A stretch of DNA of 64,000 nucleotides, from positions 423,204 to 487,203 of the forward strand of contig JAIVFH010000013.1 in assembly GCA_025765595.1 (NCBI GenBank), written 5' to 3'. The position numbers and the translations under genes were made by a program. Positions 59,337-64,000 of this stretch are shown here, piece after piece. The notes under the pieces were generated by a model. That model was not told the origin of the DNA and made no database searches. It was given only the letters and a program-made list of their open reading frames with translations. This DNA is from Obelidium mucronatum (Eukaryota > Chytridiomycota > Chytridiomycetes > Chytridiales > Chytriomycetaceae). Every line of letters starts with the position of its first letter. Positions within the stretch are counted from its first letter, which is position 1.

Positions 59337-60740
59337 ATGTTGTTTGTTACAATTGCTGCTCTCGCATCAGTTCTGGGCCAAGCAAATGCTCAGAGTTTGT
59401 TTAGTTCTCCAGTGAGCTGGCCGGGGTATCCTTCCGATGGCTTTTCGTACGGTTGGTCTAAGAGAGCAAGCAAAGCTCAACAATTACTGATCCAGTGGAT
59501 TTGTACTGTAGGTGGCAAAGTAGACAATGTTAACAACCAAATGGTGTTTACTCTTTTGCCTCCCGCGAACTTGACAACGAATGATATTGGATATGGTGCC
59601 ATCGGTGAGAGTTTTCGTTTGATTGCAAGTATTGTCCCTCCTGATCCTCTCTCGTCCGATCAGCAACCTCGAACCAGGCTTTACTCTATGGAACAGTTGA
59701 AGCTACTGTGCAGCAAGCGACCGTTGGTGGGTGCGTTACTTACCTGACCCTGATCAACCAAGAGGCAAGTCCAAGCACAATCTCAACAAGCGTACTAACT
59801 TCTACTAAAGACTAAAGACGAAATCGACTTTGAATGGATCGGAAATGAGCGAAACACTGTGTGGACAAACATGTTTTATCGAGGGCGCCGAGAAAGAAGG
59901 CCAGTCACTATGGATGAAATCTGGTCGGCCCAAATCAACACCGGCTCAACTGACAACTCTGTCCTTGGATCACCATTCACCTATCGAATTGACTGGACTC
60001 CAGATTCCATTACTTGGTGGGTCAATGGCGCGGTTATTCGAGTGTTGAACCGAGCATCCACATTTGAAGCTGCCAACACCGGCGACAAGCTTCCATACGA
60101 TCACTACCACTACCCAAACACTCCCCTTACAGTGAATTTTGGAATTTGGGATGATCAGGACGTCATTTGGGCAAACGGCCCTATTCATTGGAATGACACG
60201 GCTGCTCAGAAGGGGTTCACTGCCAAAGTCTGGGATATTAAGGTGATTCCTTATGGGGGCAATATTCCAATGCATACGGATCCTCTCGTAGTTCCTGCAT
60301 TGACCATCACCAATTTTGTGGATGGTCTCCCCACGGCTTCCCCACCACCTGCTTCCCCATTGCCAACTAAGACTGAATCCATTGCTACCACCTCAATTGC
60401 TACTAATTCAGCTGTTTCATCATCAATGACTGTTTCTGTTGAGTCGAACAGCTTGGCATCAGCAACAGGAACTCTCACTACAACAACACAAACCTCAGGA
60501 ACATCCTCCTCTAGTTCCACAGTCACTTCTGGAAGTCTTTCGTTCGCTTCTTCAACTTCTTCCTCTACTTCCACTACTTCCTTTAGCACCAAGAAAGATA
60601 CTCAGCAAACGGTTGGTGACAATTCTGGAAAGTCCCCAGCCACTGCAAACGGAAGCAATGAATCTGCTTCAAATCAGAAGTCGTATGCAATGAGAGTTTT
60701 TGTTTCAGCTATTCCTGTTTTGAGTATGTTGTTGGTTTGA
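59337..60740 (+). CDS. GH16 cell-wall transglycosidase 3 (CRH1-like), with a GC-AG intron
   Basis: Exons 59337-59451, 59512-59604, 59664-59764 and 59811-60740 give 412 residues. The third intron (59765-59810) has a GCAAGT donor instead of GT, a TACTAAC branch site and a normal AAAG acceptor; it falls before TKDEIDFEWIGNE, where the other copies have none. The N-terminal region departs from the relatives: the GSSCNLN cysteine motif is replaced by SLFSSPVSWPGYPSDG. Catalytic DEIDFEWIGNE, NMFYRGRRERR and YDHYHYPNTPLTVNFGIW are intact. The longest Ser/Thr tail of the four ends in a hydrophobic GPI-type segment. Confidence 0.83.
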
Positions 60741-60886
60741 GAAGTAAAGCTGATTTTGAGTTTCTGATTCCAACGAAACTTTTACTATTTCGTTATGCAC
60801 TAATCTCATTCAATTATTCAATGTATGGCATGCATTCCAAAAGTCAACGTGTGGGCTTGAAAGTTGAAAACCAATTTGGTGTAAAT

Positions 60887-61959
60887 ATGCTGGCTCTGTT
60901 TTGGACCTCATTTCTTATCTCTTCCGTCTTCGCCCAAGGACTTTTTGAGGGAAGCAATTGCAACTTGAACGTGCCCAGCTTCGGTTCCGCGAACGGCGCC
61001 TTCATAACTGGCGGCAAGATTGACTATTCAAATGGCGTCATGACTATGACCATGACTGCTCCTACGAATACATCAGATCCTGATGCATACGGAATCGAAG
61101 CTATCATGACATCTAAGCTGTACTTGTTATACGGTAGCGTCGAAGTTACCCTTAAGCAGGCGCCAATCGGTGGTATCGTCAGCTACCTCACTTTGATCAA
61201 CCAACAAACCAAAGACGAGATTGATGTTGAGTTGATTGGAAACGAGCGAAAAAGCTTCTGGACAAACTTCTTTTACCGAGGGCTTCGTGAGATTGATCCC
61301 GTGAAGCAAATTGAAAAGTGGAGTGCGAATCCAGCAGTTTCCAGCGATAACAACCAGAACTGGCATACATACAAGATTGATTGGTTGCCAGACTCTATTA
61401 CCTGGTCAGTGGATGGACAAGTTGTTCATGTACAAAATAAGGCGGACACATTTGAGAAGGCGAATACAGGGGATATGGCGAAAGACTCAAACGGAAACGG
61501 ATATGATCACTTTCATTATCCGTGACTCCCATGACTGTAAATTTGGGCATCTGGAACTCTCAAAGTCCAATTTGGGCGAATGGCCCGATTAACTGGAAAG
61601 ATCCTTCCACAGCCAATGGATTTTCTATGCAAGTCGCGTCTGTAAAAGTATCCTGCTATATGCCACCTTCTCCTCCACCTGCTGCTACCACAACCACTGC
61701 TGTTGTTGATTTGCCTCCACCTGTGATTGTCACACATCCACCACCACCAGCTCCTCCAGTGACAACCACTACATCTGTTCAAACCACCGATGCAGAAAAA
61801 ACAGCCACTGTTTCAGTGGATTTTACTTCCACGTCCACTACTCGCTCGTCCACAACTGCTACAGGAACAGCGTCTGTCGTGCGAACCGTGACGACAAGCA
61901 AAGCTTCACAAATCGTGATTAGCTTCCTTTATGTTCTCGCTTCATTCATTCTATCTTAA
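60887..61959 (+). CDS. GH16 cell-wall transglycosidase 4 (CRH1-like), intronless, one frame break
   Basis: Single exon starting MLALFWTSFLISSVFAQ (signal peptide), then EGSNCNLNVPSF, LLYGSVEVTLKQ, catalytic DEIDVELIGNE, NFFYRGLREID and YDHFHYP. At 61522 a missing base creates TGA; the next frame continues TPMTVNLGIWNSQ and WANGPINW to a Pro/Thr-rich tail and hydrophobic end (IVISFLYVLASFILS). About 357 residues when continuous. It lacks all the introns of genes 1-3, so it may be a retrocopy or have lost its introns. The longer upstream in-frame start at 60737 has no signal peptide and was not used. Confidence 0.78.
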
Positions 61960-62185
61960 TTGAAAACTAGATAAATAAAAAATTAGAAAGTGTTCTCTTA
62001 ATTTGGAGGTTGCGTGACCTGGAACGTTCGAGAATGTTCACGAGTGCCAAATAGCTAACTTATCCACACAGCTTCAAACAGTCGCACGACGGGTCCCAAT
62101 TTGAAATCAAAATGGGCGGAGTGGTCTTTGCTTTTGAGTTGGATGTTGGCACAATTTTTTTTGGACGTCACAACTTGAATTCAAA

Positions 62186-63295
62186 AGTGAGCACTGTCAC
62201 CTCTCCATCCCAACACAGCAGCCCCATCGCACCATCGTCCTGTGTCCATCGGCAGCAGCGTCTGGATGTATGATTGGCATCAAATGCAACCGGTAGCGAG
62301 GACTGGTGGCTCTGATGGATGTGATCAACATGAAACAGTGGATGGCATCTTGTTGGGGGGGTGTCTTGGACTGTGCCCTTGGCAACTCATGGTGTATGAG
62401 TTGGGAGCACTCGGGAGGATTGGCTCGGCCCCCGCATTTGCATGTGGCTCGTGTGTGTGGTATTGCAGGGTATCCTTGATTCCGAATCAAATGATTTCAA
62501 ATGGGACGTATTGTGCAATGACCACGCCTCGCAGAACCTCTGGATGCCGTCATATGTCCTTTACCTTGACTGCCTCGCCGCCCTCGCTTTCTATTACTGA
62601 TTCACAAAACTGATCAAAATTGTCCTTAATTTTTATAGTGGGTCGTCGTCCAGCTAGATGCTACCGTTACTGTAAGAACAAGCCTTACCCAAAGTCCCGT
62701 TTCTGTCGTGGTGTCCCCGACCCAAAGATTCGTATCTACGACTTGGGACGTAAGAAGGCTACCGTTGATGAGTTCCCACTCACCATCCACTTGTTGTCTG
62801 ACGAATACCAGCAAATCTCCTCCGAATGTCTTGAGGCTGCTCGTATCTGTGCCAACAAGTACATCACCAAGAACTCTGGAAGGACTCCTTCCACATGAGA
62901 ATTCGTGTCCACCCATTCCACGTTATCCGTATCAACAAGATGCTTTCCTGCGCCGGAGCCGATCGTCTCCAACAAGGTATGCGTGGAGCTTTCGGTAAGC
63001 CAACCGGAAAGGTTGCCCGTGTCACATTGGTCAAGTTCTTGTCTCTATCCGTACCCGTGACAACAACAAGGACATTGTCTACGAAGCTCTCCGTCGTTGC
63101 AAGTACAAGTTTGCTGGACGTCAGAAGATCATCGTCTCTGACAAGTGGGGATTCACCAAGTTGACTCGTGCTCAGTACGCCATTGACAGACAGGCTGGTT
63201 TGCTCCAACCTGACGGTTGTTACGTCAAGTACCTCGCTGAGAAGGGTCCTCTTGTCAAGTCCCTCTTGCAGTTTGAGAGAGCCCAGAACGCTTAA
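62186..63295 (+). CDS. RPL10: 60S ribosomal protein L10 (uL16), two frame breaks
   Basis: Large-subunit protein at the tRNA and P-site face of the ribosome. The main exon (62639-63295) starts with TG after the acceptor TTTATAG and reads [20 protein letters not shown]; the A of the start codon is probably the last base before the donor GTGAGC at 62187, giving a 452-bp intron that splits ATG. Conserved blocks: [65 protein letters not shown] and [12 protein letters not shown]. Single bases are missing near 62880 (in GGAAGG) and 63029 (in TTGG); such an essential gene is unlikely to be truly broken. An AATAAA follows at about 63377. Confidence 0.85.
62187..62638 (+). other. Long first intron of RPL10
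   Basis: 452 bp, much longer than other introns here (43-120 bp). It includes GC-moderate sequence with T-rich ends and no reading frame of note. I looked for an intron-encoded snoRNA and found no convincing paired C and D boxes. Confidence 0.45.
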
Positions 63296-63607
63296 GTATA
63301 GTTCAAAAACTCACTGCTTAATGGCTGTCTATTGATTTTATTTTTTTTGTTTTGAAATAACCTTGAAAAGCTTGGAATAAAGTCTTTGATGCCATTTTCT
63401 TTTTTACAACACGTTTGTTCCCTTCTTGTTCTGATGTTTGTTGAAATCCTTTTCCAAAATATTTTTCTTTGAGACGCGATTCACAAACCCCTCCTTTCGA
63501 GATTTACATCAGACGAAATCCCAACCACCGTTGCCAACGCTGCCAACCAGTTCCCCTATCCGATCAACAGCCGACTATCCCCCCAAAAAAGACAGAAAGG
63601 CGCGTAA
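63296..63607. other. Intergenic region
   Basis: 312 bp holding the RPL10 polyadenylation signal and the promoter of the next gene. Nothing else seen. Confidence 0.5.
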
Positions 63608-64000
63608 ATGGCTGACCACGGCAACCACGAGGAGGCCCTAGACCCCTCCCAGGAAAACCACGACGAAGAAATCACACAAGAAGACATTGAAGCGCACCTT
63701 GCCGCGCAAGAGCGCCAAAAACCGCCACCGCAACGGAAACGGAAACAACGCCGTCCAAGCAGCAGCAGCGGCGGCGGCGGCATCAAACCAACCACCGGCG
63801 AAACCAACAACAACAACGACTCAGACGACCACCACGAAAAACACAGCCCTCAGTCTCCTCACTTCGATCGTGAAACAACACACTGCCTTTGACGAGGAAA
63901 AAGAAGAAGAAGAAATCGCGCAACTCGTGAAAGTCGCGCTCCAAGAAGACACGGCGCGGCCGCCCAACGCTCAAACCCCAGACGGAACTGGCGGTGAAGA
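63608..64000 (+). CDS. Partial acidic protein, cut by the window end, one frame break
   Basis: Begins MADHGNHEEALDPSQENHDE, highly charged (Asp/Glu/His/Lys) with a basic RKRKQRR patch and a Gly/Asn spacer. Near 63841 a +1 break is needed to continue into LTSIVKQHTAFDEEKEEEEI, which stays open to the end of the window. No family recognised; the rest lies outside. Confidence 0.5.

Noticed and set aside
60737..60886. Upstream extension of GH16 gene 4 to an earlier start
   Set aside because: The extension has no signal peptide and overlaps the end of gene 3. The ATG at 60887 begins a normal signal sequence.
62187..62638. C/D box snoRNA in the RPL10 intron
   Set aside because: TGATG-like and CTGA words occur, but without a terminal stem or correct order.

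Overview
The window looks like nuclear DNA of an early-diverging, probably zoosporic (chytrid-like) fungus. The fungal signs are a fungal-specific transcription factor, CRH-type GH16 cell-wall transglycosidases, GT71 (Mnn1-type) mannosyltransferases, an Sfp1-like zinc-finger protein and a yeast-like intron-containing U3 snoRNA gene. Introns are short (about 43-120 bp, GT-AG, many with TACTAAC-like branch sites) and intergenic gaps are small. Genes more usual in amoebae, animals or other early lineages are also present: a VWA/alpha-kinase fusion, a TIR-NACHT-WD40 receptor and animal-like cysteine-rich secreted proteins. The chytrid placement is an inference.

Layout. 1-1.6 kb: 3' end of a transcription factor. 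1.8-6.4 kb: TRAPPC11, divergent from a tandem pair of cysteine-rich secreted proteins (6.5-7.7 kb). 7.8-9.4 kb: GST and an ARF GTPase. 9.6-9.9 kb: a tiny secreted peptide with a CRGDC motif. 10.4-12.1 kb: DUG1-type dipeptidase, converging on an Sfp1-like gene (12.3-15.2 kb). 16.7-18.7 kb: GT71 mannosyltransferase A. 18.75-21.92 kb: a complete PIF/Harbinger transposon. 21.9-23.9 kb: GPI3/PIG-A. 24-25.6 kb: JEN1-like carboxylate transporter. 25.7-30.1 kb: TIR-NACHT-WD40 receptor. 30.2-32.2 kb: GT71 mannosyltransferase B. 32.3-32.5 kb: a 51-residue secreted peptide. 32.6-33.8 kb: HIS1. 34.1-37.1 kb: DDT/WHIM chromatin protein, divergent from a WD40 protein (37.2-38.7 kb). 38.9-39.3 kb: spliced U3 snoRNA. 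40-41 kb: secreted Ala/Pro-rich protein. 41.2-42.9 kb: membrane-anchored GH18 chitinase. 43-44.2 kb: HUT1. 44.4 kb: tRNA-Thr. 44.7-46.8 kb: orphan coiled-coil protein. 46.9-47.8 kb: alpha/beta hydrolase. 48.6-50.7 kb: VWA-alpha-kinase. 50.7-52.1 kb: old yellow enzyme. 52.6-55.6 kb: alpha-arrestin. 55.7-56.6 kb: unknown. 56.7-62 kb: four tandem GH16/CRH genes. 62.2-63.3 kb: RPL10. 63.6 kb to the end: a partial acidic protein.

Together the genes lean toward the secretory pathway and cell surface: TRAPP tethering, ARF, nucleotide-sugar import, GPI synthesis, two mannosyltransferases, four GPI-type GH16 enzymes, a chitinase and several small secreted proteins. Much of the gene order is divergent pairs sharing 60-170 bp promoters.

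Caution: about a dozen genes carry single-base frame breaks, many in short homopolymers (around 25 in all), while other long genes are perfectly open. I read most of these as residual sequencing indels. Exon coordinates were worked out by eye from splice signals, reading phase and family similarity, with no alignment run.
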